12,397 bases of DNA, taken from the NCBI GenBank assembly GCA_023301645.1, contig JALZUH010000069.1, forward strand, positions 1 through 12,397, given 5' to 3'. Made by a program: the position numbers and the translations under genes. A model generated the notes under the pieces. The model searched no databases. It was not told the DNA's origin and saw only the letters and a list, made by a program, of their open reading frames with translations. Below are positions 1 to 6,159 of this stretch, piece by piece (the stretch's first letter is position 1; each line of letters opens with the position of its first letter). Source of the DNA: Akkermansiaceae bacterium (GTDB lineage: Bacteria; Verrucomicrobiota; Verrucomicrobiia; Verrucomicrobiales; Akkermansiaceae).

Positions 1-1
1 A

Positions 2-1081
2 GCATTAGACGAGAAATTTGATTCTGAAGATCTGGATGGAACTCTCACTGATATCTCAGCTGAATTAAAAAAACTTCCAGACCAACACGCAACTCTCTGG
101 AATATCTTTACCAACATCAACAATAAGGAGGACGAAGAGGCCTACGAGCTTATACTCGCTGACGATCAAATCAGGGAAAATTTCTATACGGCTCTATCCA
201 CCTACAACCGCACACTAAAACTCGCCGTAGCTAGTATTCAATGGATCAGCGATACTCCTGAGCAAGAGATCTCTCGCTACAAAAAAGACGCTCTATTTTT
301 CCAACGCCTACGTGCCAGCGTCAAACTCCGCTATGCCGAAGAAATCGACTATCGCGAGTATGAATCTCAAATCATCAAAATGCTCAACACCTACGTGCAG
401 GCTGACGAAATCGTGCAGGTCGTTGATCCTGTTAATATTTTTGAGCGTGAAGAATTTGAAGCTGAAATCGACAAAGCTAAATCTCCCCGCGCGAAGGCAG
501 ATACTATCGCCAATCGGACAAAGAAAACGATCACTGAGAAAATGGATGAAGACCCGTTTTTCTATCGCAAGTTTTCTATGCTGATTCAGCAAGCCATCGA
601 GGACTATAAAAATGAGCGGATTAATGATGCCGAATACCTCACTAAGATGCAGGAATACATGGAGGAGGTCCGCAAAGGGCGCGCTGAGGACGTGCCGAAC
701 GCACTTAAAGAACGCGATCTAGCACGAGCTTTCTTCGGGTCATTCAAGGAACAGCTTGGCTCCAGTATGGACAATAATCCCGATAGCGGGGTCTTGAGAG
801 AAGATGTTTCTGAATACAACACAAGTAAGCAGTCTAATAAAAAACTAACTCCTGACGACATTCTCTCGGAAGCGGCTTGTCACGTAGAAAACATCATCCG
901 TAAACACAGCATCGTGGGGTGGAGAGACAATACTGACGCCCAAAACAGGATGCGTAACGACATGGATGACTATCTATTTGACCTACAGTCGCAACACAGC
1001 ATCGAACTCAGTCTCGATCAAATGGATGCTTTTATAGAAACGGCTCTACGTATCTCCCGCAACCGCACGCAAGATGTCTGA
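2..1081 (+). CDS. hsdR: Type I restriction endonuclease R subunit (HsdR), C-terminal part
   Basis: The frame is open from base 2 to a TGA at 1079-1081, giving 359 residues of a protein whose start lies left of the window. It corresponds to the C-terminal helical region of HsdR, the DNA-translocating and cleaving subunit of type I restriction-modification complexes, which contacts HsdM/HsdS. Recognisable stretches are KADTIANRTKKTITEKMDED (about residues 164-184), a helical FYRKFSMLIQQAIEDY segment (about 186-201), and a terminal WRDNTDAQNRMRNDMDDYL motif (about 307-325) typical of the HsdR tail. The nuclease and helicase motor domains are not in view, so whether the enzyme is intact cannot be judged. 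Codons look more A/T-rich than in the housekeeping genes to the right, which fits an accessory locus. The stop overlaps the start of the next gene by 8 bp, implying co-transcription and probably translational coupling. Confidence 0.9.
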   Translation, partial: ALDEKFDSEDLDGTLTDISAELKKLPDQHATLWNIFTNINNKEDEEAYELILADDQIRENFYTALSTYNRTLKLAVASIQWISDTPEQEISRYKKDALFFQRLRASVKLRYAEEIDYREYESQIIKMLNTYVQADEIVQVVDPVNIFEREEFEAEIDKAKSPRAKADTIANRTKKTITEKMDEDPFFYRKFSMLIQQAIEDYKNERINDAEYLTKMQEYMEEVRKGRAEDVPNALKERDLARAFFGSFKEQLGSSMDNNPDSGVLREDVSEYNTSKQSNKKLTPDDILSEAACHVENIIRKHSIVGWRDNTDAQNRMRNDMDDYLFDLQSQHSIELSLDQMDAFIETALRISRNRTQDV

Positions 1082-1775
1082 AGCTGTAACTATCGATACA
1101 TCAGTAGGTCTATGCCTGCTGCGTAGATCAAGCCGCAGAACTCTCGCTATCAGCGTGCTCCCTGATGGTGAAGTAGAACTCGTAGCTCCAGAAGACTCTA
1201 CACTATCCGACATCGCAGCTAAAGTGAAGCTGCGCTCAAAATGGGTAAGAAAACAACGCTGGGAGTTTTCTAATATGAATAGTTCTCGGCCGCCTTTAAA
1301 GTATCATTCAGGGGCTACACATAGATATCTCGGCAGGCAATATAGACTAAAAATTCAAAAAGGAAATATCCCTGAGGTGAAACTCAAAGGTTCGTTTTTT
1401 CATATCACCACCCCTGATAAGAGCTCTAATGAAGTTCAACGAATGCTCGCTCACTGGATGCGGCAACACGCAAAAAAGCAATTTTCAAAACGGCTCTCTC
1501 AGTGGGAACCTTGGTGTGCACACAGAAGCTTACGTAAGCCTATTTTACACATTCGCTCCATGTCTAAGCGCTGGGGAAGTGCACATCAAGATGGCCGAAT
1601 CTTCCTCAACCCCGATCTAATCCGAACCCCCTCTGTCTGTATCGATTACGTCATTGCACACGAAGTTTGCCACCTTCAACACCCAAACCATGACAAATCC
1701 TTCTATCAGTTGTTGAGCGAAGTCTATCCAAACTGGAAGGCGATTAAACTGAGATTAGAACAAGCAGATTTTTAA
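1074..1775 (+). CDS. YgjP-type (DUF45/M48-like) zinc metallopeptidase associated with the restriction locus
   Basis: This 233-residue protein belongs to the YgjP/DUF45 family of gluzincin-fold metalloproteins. The zinc site is visible as HEVCH (residues 196-200) with the third ligand His206 in the HPNHDKSFY segment, and Glu197 as the expected catalytic base. The family motif RSMSKRWGSA (about 161-170) precedes it. The N-terminal half is a beta-rich region carrying RRTLAISVLPDGEVELVAP. There is no signal peptide or membrane segment, so it should be cytosolic. The ATG at 1074 lies inside the last codons of hsdR with no clear Shine-Dalgarno, so translation is probably coupled to hsdR. Family members are often encoded in type I restriction-modification operons, but their role there is not established. 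Proteolytic turnover of the restriction subunits is a possibility, not shown here. Confidence 0.88.
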   Translation: MSEAVTIDTSVGLCLLRRSSRRTLAISVLPDGEVELVAPEDSTLSDIAAKVKLRSKWVRKQRWEFSNMNSSRPPLKYHSGATHRYLGRQYRLKIQKGNIPEVKLKGSFFHITTPDKSSNEVQRMLAHWMRQHAKKQFSKRLSQWEPWCAHRSLRKPILHIRSMSKRWGSAHQDGRIFLNPDLIRTPSVCIDYVIAHEVCHLQHPNHDKSFYQLLSEVYPNWKAIKLRLEQADF

Positions 1776-2075
1776 ACCTCTCCACAAAAGTGGCTCGTAT
1801 ATAGATGGCGCAGCAAGAGTAAAAGTAAGAGCTTAGTGAAAAGCACCTCAGAAAGCATCACCAAAAACATCCCGGATGGGATGACATCTCATAGCACGGG
1901 GTATGTCACCCCGTAAATAACGTCCCAACAGGAAACAGAGCATGCCGTAGGTATGCCATCTAGGGTGCTAGGTGCAGATGTGACCTCTACACATGTGAGA
2001 CTTCTAAGCACATAGGTCTGCTGTGATTCTTAACCATCTATACTTACCACATTATGCTTAAACCCTTATCCCTCA
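1776..2075. other. 300-bp gene-free stretch between convergent genes, with tandem hairpins
   Basis: No convincing coding region, tRNA or promoter is seen here. The left part holds a weak CCAC-AAAA-GTGG hairpin just after the metallopeptidase stop, without a T-run, so it is not a clear terminator. The middle holds a run of inverted repeats, listed separately. The right part, about 1990-2075, shows only a short CACATGTG palindrome and AT-rich sequence leading to the selO stop. The stretch sits at the boundary between the restriction genes and the housekeeping block, which would suit an inserted or eroded repeat element. Confidence 0.6.
1868..1956. repeat. Cluster of three consecutive inverted repeats (probable dispersed intergenic element)
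   Basis: Three hairpins follow one another. CATCCC/GGGATG (1868-1873 with 1878-1883) has a 4-base loop. ACGGGGT/ACCCCGT (1896-1902 with 1908-1914) has a 5-base loop. GCATGCC/GGTATGC (1940-1946 with 1950-1956) has a 3-base loop and one wobble pair. A further CATCT/AGATG pair flanks the sequence just downstream (about 1958-1980). The order of GGGATG, a GC-rich hairpin, then a GCATGCCGTAGG motif resembles a hairpin-rich repeat I recall from intergenic regions of Verrucomicrobiota and Planctomycetota genomes. Only this single copy is in the window, so membership of a family is inferred. Confidence 0.55.
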
Positions 2076-3614
2076 CTATGTGCCACAGAATGTCTCTGTG
2101 ACGATTTGGTGGGGCTGTGGGGGCTGGGCTAGGTGGTTGTTTGCGGGGTTGTGCTGGTATGGGGTGCTGAGGGCTTGATGAAGCTGATGGAAGGGGGTGT
2201 AGTCTCCATTTATAGCGGCTTGGATGACGGCTTCTATTTGGTGATTGCGTGGGGTGATGGTGGGATTGCTTTGCTCCATGGCTGCTAGGCAGCTTGTTGG
2301 GTCGGCGATTTGCTGCCACATTTTGAGCCATGCTGAGAGGTGGGCTTTGTCTTCGAAGAGCGCTTCGAGGTTGTTTTTGCTTTCTACACTGGCTTGGCTT
2401 TCTTCGTTTCCTGCCTTTTGAGCGCCGGCATAGCTGGTGAGGTGCTGGAAGAAGAGGGTGTAGTCGACTTTTTGATTGGCGAGTAGGCTGAGGCCGTCTT
2501 GGATGAGCTTTTTGGCGGCTTCTTTGGTTTCTTCTTCTGTGTCTGGGTCGGTAACGGGTAGGCAGAATTTAGCGTGGTATCTCCTGTGGTAGGCGGCGTT
2601 AAAGACTTGGGAGTAGCTATTGAGGGATTCTTCGGCGATTTGCTGTGCCTGCTCATGGTCATCGTCGAAGAGTGTCATGAGGCATTCGGCGAGGCGGCTC
2701 ATGTTCCACAGTCCTATGCTGGCTTGGTTCCCCCATGCGTAGCGGCCATCTCGGTCGATGGAGCTGAATACGGTATCGGGGTGGAAGCTGTCGATAAAGG
2801 CGCATGGGCCGTAGTCGATGGTTTCTCCAGATATGGCACAGTTATCGGTATTCATGACTCCGTGGATGAAGCCTAGTGACATCCAGTGGGCGATGAGCTC
2901 TGCTTGGGCTTTGATCACGCATTTAAAAAAGTCGATGTAGCGGCTAGTAGAATCGTCTGACTCATCTGAGGGGGCGAGACAGTGGGGGTAGTGGCGGGCG
3001 ATGGCGAAGTCGGCGAGGGTTCTTACTGATTCGGTGTCTCTCTGCGCGGCGAAGTATTGGAAGGTGCCTACTCGGATGTGGCTACTGGCTACGCGGGTGA
3101 ATACTCCGCCTGGCTGCATGCCGTCGTGTCTGAGGATTTCTTCTCCTGTGCTGGCTACGGCTAGGGCTCGGGTGGTTTGCACCCCAAGGGCGTGCATGGC
3201 TTCACAGAGAAGGTATTCACGGAGGGCTGGGCCGAGGGCGGATTTGCCATCTCCACCTCGGGAGTAGGGGGTTCTGCCTGAGCCTTTTAGCTGAATGTCG
3301 TATCGGTTTCCATTTCCTGCGATGACTTCACCAAGTAGGATGGCTCTGCCGTCTCCTAGCTGTGGGTTAAAACCACCGAATTGGTGCCCTGCGTAGGCTT
3401 GGGCGAGGGGCTCTGAGCCTTTTTCGATGCGATTGCCCGCAATGGTTTCACATCCTTCTTCAGAGGCCAGCCATGCGGGGTCTATGCCTAGGGATTGTGC
3501 GAGTGGCTCGTTAATCCTTATGATACTGGGGTGGGGCACGGTGGCAGGCTTGGCGTGCTGGTAGAACTGCTCCGGTAATCTAGCGTAGGTGTTGTCAAAG
3601 GGGATGTTGGACAT
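2076..3614 (-). CDS. selO: Protein adenylyltransferase SelO (YdiU/UPF0061), cysteine form
   Basis: SelO is a pseudokinase-fold enzyme that transfers AMP from ATP to Ser/Thr/Tyr of target proteins, linked in other bacteria to redox control. The 512 residues cover the whole family. AYAGHQFGGFNPQLGDGRA (about 73-91) is a family signature. QLKGSGRTPYSRGGDGKSAL (about 108-127) contains the expected nucleotide-binding Lys110, and Glu133 follows. HGVMNTDN (251-258) supplies the likely proton acceptor Asp257 and metal ligand Asn258. DYGPCAFID (267-275) supplies metal ligand Asp267. PRNHQIEAVI (455-464) is the conserved C-terminal segment. The protein ends Cys510-Gly-Thr, so cysteine (TGT codon) occupies the third-from-last position that is selenocysteine in animal SelO and cysteine in most bacteria. 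It runs slightly longer than the E. coli enzyme. The ATG at 3614 has no obvious Shine-Dalgarno. The gene is divergent from the aminotransferase gene and convergent with the restriction locus. Confidence 0.96.
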   Translation of the reverse strand: MSNIPFDNTYARLPEQFYQHAKPATVPHPSIIRINEPLAQSLGIDPAWLASEEGCETIAGNRIEKGSEPLAQAYAGHQFGGFNPQLGDGRAILLGEVIAGNGNRYDIQLKGSGRTPYSRGGDGKSALGPALREYLLCEAMHALGVQTTRALAVASTGEEILRHDGMQPGGVFTRVASSHIRVGTFQYFAAQRDTESVRTLADFAIARHYPHCLAPSDESDDSTSRYIDFFKCVIKAQAELIAHWMSLGFIHGVMNTDNCAISGETIDYGPCAFIDSFHPDTVFSSIDRDGRYAWGNQASIGLWNMSRLAECLMTLFDDDHEQAQQIAEESLNSYSQVFNAAYHRRYHAKFCLPVTDPDTEEETKEAAKKLIQDGLSLLANQKVDYTLFFQHLTSYAGAQKAGNEESQASVESKNNLEALFEDKAHLSAWLKMWQQIADPTSCLAAMEQSNPTITPRNHQIEAVIQAAINGDYTPFHQLHQALSTPYQHNPANNHLAQPPQPHQIVTETFCGT

Positions 3615-3735
3615 TGCTACTCATGGGTAAACCCGCTGCGAGTGTGTTACCAATCTTAAAGCGCTCAATTTTCTCGTCTGAGGGGGTGACTTCGGCGAGT
3701 TCTACCTTTTACATGGCTGCGGGTTCTTCACTTCC

Positions 3736-3763
3736 TTGACAAGGAGGGGTAGATGGGAATAAT
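3736..3763 (+). promoter_or_regulatory. Sigma-70-type promoter of the aminotransferase gene, predicted leaderless
   Basis: A perfect -35 box TTGACA (3736-3741) is followed after 16 bp by AATAAT (3758-3763), which matches five of six -10 positions. Nine bases then separate the -10 box from the ATG at 3773, placing the expected transcription start near 3770 and leaving about 3 bases of leader. There is no Shine-Dalgarno at a normal distance. An AAGGAGG string at 3741-3747 lies between the two promoter boxes, about 25 bases from the ATG, too far to act normally. It would be absent from the predicted transcript. Confidence 0.65.
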
Positions 3764-3772
3764 CCACCTCCC

Positions 3773-4861
3773 ATGTCAGACGCTCAATTACCTAAATTAT
3801 TCATTCCAGGTCCTGTAGATATTGCTCCAGAAACATATGAGGCTATGCGCCAGCCAATGATCGGCCATCGCGGCGGTGACTTCGAGGCTCTTTATGCCAG
3901 TATTCAGCCTAATCTTAAGCCTATCTTAGGCACCGAGCGTCCAGTCTATATCTCTACGTCATCGGCGTGGGGTGTGATGGAGGGATGTATTCGTAATCTC
4001 GTGCAGAAGAAGGTGCTTAACCTCTGCTGCGGTGCTTTTTCCGATAAGTGGTTTGGCGTGGCTGAGAGCTGCGGCAAGAATGCTGAAAAAATTCAGGTGG
4101 AGTGGGGCGAGGCAATCGATCCTGAGGCTGTGCGTGCTAAGCTCGCTGAAGGTGGATTTGATACCGTGACTTTAGTTCATAATGAGACGTCTACTGGTGT
4201 GCTTAATGATCTGGCGGCCATTGCAGCTGTGGTCAATGAGTTCCCTGAGGTTCTTTTGGTAGTTGATACCGTTTCTTCTCTTTCTGCTGTGCCTATTGAT
4301 ATGGATAAGCTCGGTATTGATGTAGTTCTAGCTGGGGTGCAGAAGGCTCTTGCGCTGCCTCCAGGTCTTGCTGTCTTTGCCATTTCAGAAGCAGCTCTTG
4401 AGCGTGCTGCTACCACTGAGGGGCGCGGTTATTACTTTGATTTCCTCGAATTTGAGAAGAATGCGGCTAAAAACAACACTCCGTCTACTCCTGCTATTTC
4501 TTTACTTTATGCGCTGAAGCAGAAGGTTGATGCGATCATGGCTGAGGGTCTTGAGGCTCGCTTTGCTCGTCACGACAAGCTCAATGCGATGGTGCATGCA
4601 TGGGCTGCTAAGCATGGCTTTGCTCAGTTCCCACCAGAGGGTAATCGTTCTAAAACGCTAACGACATTAGCCAATAATGATCAGATCGATGTGCCTGCCT
4701 TCATCAAGGCTCTACGCGCTAAGCATAACATTCTCATCAATGGTGGCTATGGTAAGATCAAGGGCGTTACGTTCCGTATTTCTAATATGGGTAACGAATG
4801 CGAGCAGTCTATGCAGGAGCTTATCGATGCTCTTGACGATGTGATCGTCGACTTTATCTAA
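3773..4861 (+). CDS. Class V PLP-dependent aminotransferase (alanine/serine-glyoxylate aminotransferase family)
   Basis: This 362-residue cytosolic fold-type I enzyme transfers amino groups using pyridoxal phosphate. It opens with the family hallmark FIPGPVDIAPETYEAM (10-25) and MIGHRGGDF (29-37). Asp165 in VVDTVSS should pair with the PLP ring nitrogen. Lys191 in GVQKALALPPG is the Schiff-base lysine. Arg335 in FRISNMG is positioned to bind the substrate carboxylate. HNETSTG (136-142) is another active-site signature. Length is normal for the family and nothing essential is missing. Relatives act on serine, alanine or phosphoserine with glyoxylate, pyruvate or 2-oxoglutarate, and the substrate cannot be fixed from sequence. 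No other amino-acid biosynthesis gene is adjacent. A perfect TTGACA promoter lies just upstream and a strong terminator just downstream, so it is probably a monocistronic gene. An in-frame TGA at 3737 rules out a much longer N-terminus. Confidence 0.93.
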   Translation: MSDAQLPKLFIPGPVDIAPETYEAMRQPMIGHRGGDFEALYASIQPNLKPILGTERPVYISTSSAWGVMEGCIRNLVQKKVLNLCCGAFSDKWFGVAESCGKNAEKIQVEWGEAIDPEAVRAKLAEGGFDTVTLVHNETSTGVLNDLAAIAAVVNEFPEVLLVVDTVSSLSAVPIDMDKLGIDVVLAGVQKALALPPGLAVFAISEAALERAATTEGRGYYFDFLEFEKNAAKNNTPSTPAISLLYALKQKVDAIMAEGLEARFARHDKLNAMVHAWAAKHGFAQFPPEGNRSKTLTTLANNDQIDVPAFIKALRAKHNILINGGYGKIKGVTFRISNMGNECEQSMQELIDALDDVIVDFI

Positions 4862-4872
4862 GCTTGATTGAG

Positions 4873-4889
4873 AAGCCTTTAAGAGGCTT
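4873..4889 (+). other. Small hairpin preceding the terminator
   Basis: AAGCCT (4873-4878) and AGGCTT (4884-4889) form a 6-bp stem with a 5-base loop, directly after the aminotransferase stop. Its arms have the same sequence as the outer arms of the terminator 15 bases further on. The two hairpins could therefore exchange partners, or they may simply have arisen by local duplication. Confidence 0.5.
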
Positions 4890-4903
4890 TCATCTATTTC
4901 ACT

Positions 4904-4935
4904 AAGCCTCTGGTCTTACGATCAGAGGCTTTTTT
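4904..4935 (+). terminator. Intrinsic terminator of the aminotransferase gene
   Basis: AAGCCTCTG (4904-4912) pairs perfectly with CAGAGGCTT (4923-4931). Two further inner pairs, one of them G-T, give an 11-bp stem with a 6-base loop. The stem runs straight into six T residues (4930-4935). It lies 43 bases after the aminotransferase stop. Read on the minus strand it lacks a T-run, so it is unlikely to stop tsaD transcription efficiently. Confidence 0.9.
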
Positions 4936-4998
4936 GTGCGCTGGAGTCTAGCTTCTTGTAGCGTTCGCACTTGTGCTTTGACCACAGTAGGGGGCTCT

Positions 4999-6024
4999 TT
5001 AGGAAACGAGCTTGAGATTGGGATTAATGTCCTCGTGGAAGCTCGATGAATGACCGCGTAGGTGACTCTGTAGGGCTACGAATGCAATCATGGCGGCATT
5101 ATCGGTGGAGAGCGCTGGCGGGGCGATAAGGAGGTCGAGCTGATGTTTCTGACAGGCTATCTGCATGGCTTCTCGTAGTGCTTTATTACAAGAGACACCA
5201 CCTGATAGGGTGATGGTTTTTTCGCCAGATTGCTTGGTAGCGGTGATGGTTTTATATACGAGCACGTCGATGACGGCTTGCTGAAAGGAGGCGCAGAGGT
5301 CGGGGATAGCGGCAGCTATGGGTTTGCCTTGTTCTGGGTCGAGCTTTTCTAGCTGATAGAGGACGGCTGTTTTCAGACCAGAGAAGGAGAAGTCGAGCCC
5401 GTCTTTGAGCATGGAGCGGGGGAATTGAAAGGCTGTGGCTGAACCAGTGAGTGCTTGCTTCTCGATTTCTGGGCCGCCGGGGTAGGGGAGTCCTAGCATT
5501 TTACCTACCTTGTCGTAGGCTTCGCCGGCGGCGTCATCTCGGGTGCTTCCCAGCAGCTGGTAGTCACCAAAGTCGCGCATATGAATGAGCAGAGTGTGAC
5601 CACCCGAGACGATGAGGGCGAGATTAGGGCGTAGCGTTCCTTGCTCGATGAATGGCGAGAGCAGGTGACCTTCCATGTGGTTGACCGAGATAAATGGCTT
5701 ACCTGTGGCTATGGCAAGGGACTTCGCGGTGGTATTCCCAACAAGTAGTGAGGAAGCTAGACCGGGGCCTGCGGTGGCTCCAAAGGCGTCGATATCTGCG
5801 ATGGTAAGCCCAGCATTACTCAGCGCTAGGTCGATGAGTGGGCGGAGATTAAGCGAGTGATTCCTACTCGCTAGCTCAGGGACAACGCCTCCAAACTCTC
5901 GGTGGATGTCGATCTGGGATGATATCTCGGAGGAGAGGATCTCTACCTTGTCATCATGCTTACGGATAATCGCAACGGCTGTTTCGTCGCAGCTGGACTC
6001 GATAGCAAGAATGATGGTGGACAT
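4999..6024 (-). CDS. tsaD: tRNA N6-adenosine threonylcarbamoyltransferase TsaD
   Basis: TsaD (Gcp/Kae1/YgjD family) transfers the threonylcarbamoyl group from threonylcarbamoyl-AMP to A37 of ANN-decoding tRNAs, forming t6A together with TsaB and TsaE. It has the usual length of 341 residues. The ASKHA-fold start LAIESSCDETAVAI (6-19) is intact. VPELASRNH (48-56) is the family signature. His116 and His120 in NHMEGH and Asp308 in STDNAAM are the expected metal ligands. SGGHT (140-144) and GEAYDKVGKMLGLPYPGG (167-184) line the nucleotide site, and SGGVSCNKALR (274-284) is conserved. The ATG at 6024 gives the canonical N-terminus. No Shine-Dalgarno or convincing promoter is seen upstream. It diverges from valS across 135 bp. 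tsaB and tsaE are not in the window. Confidence 0.97.
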   Translation of the reverse strand: MSTIILAIESSCDETAVAIIRKHDDKVEILSSEISSQIDIHREFGGVVPELASRNHSLNLRPLIDLALSNAGLTIADIDAFGATAGPGLASSLLVGNTTAKSLAIATGKPFISVNHMEGHLLSPFIEQGTLRPNLALIVSGGHTLLIHMRDFGDYQLLGSTRDDAAGEAYDKVGKMLGLPYPGGPEIEKQALTGSATAFQFPRSMLKDGLDFSFSGLKTAVLYQLEKLDPEQGKPIAAAIPDLCASFQQAVIDVLVYKTITATKQSGEKTITLSGGVSCNKALREAMQIACQKHQLDLLIAPPALSTDNAAMIAFVALQSHLRGHSSSFHEDINPNLKLVS

Positions 6025-6134
6025 GGATGAGCTTTAGCGTGAACTAGGGTGAATCTCCACGCATTTTTTGCGCAGCTGGTGTTTTTTGGGGTAGTAACTC
6101 TTTAGCAATGGAAACTGAATACCATTTACAAAAC

Positions 6135-6159
6135 AGGCCGACTTTGGCAAAAGCGGCCT
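6135..6159 (+). promoter_or_regulatory. Inverted repeat ending at the valS start codon
   Basis: AGGCCG (6135-6140) and CGGCCT (6154-6159) form a perfect 6-bp GC-rich stem with a 13-base loop. The right arm ends on the base immediately before the valS ATG at 6160. There is no Shine-Dalgarno between them. In RNA this would place the start codon at the foot of a hairpin and could affect initiation. In DNA it could be an operator. No T-box features are present. The function is unproven. Confidence 0.45.

Noticed and set aside
604..861. An 85-codon minus-strand frame opposite hsdR
   Set aside because: It is fully antisense to a conserved HsdR segment, rich in Ser/Leu/Arg as expected for a shadow frame, and has no initiation signal.
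1778..1795. CCAC-AAAA-GTGG hairpin after the metallopeptidase stop as a terminator
   Set aside because: The stem is only 4 bp and has no T-run, so it is too weak to call.
2574..3267. Open frames on the + strand opposite selO
   Set aside because: They are antisense shadows of a clearly conserved selO, caused by its codon bias. Their translations show no domain.
3623..3739. A 38-codon ATG-to-TGA reading frame upstream of and in frame with the aminotransferase gene
   Set aside because: It has no ribosome site and no recognisable composition. It lies in the divergent promoter region, and its stop is inside the -35 box. The aminotransferase is complete from its own ATG, so this is not a broken N-terminal extension.
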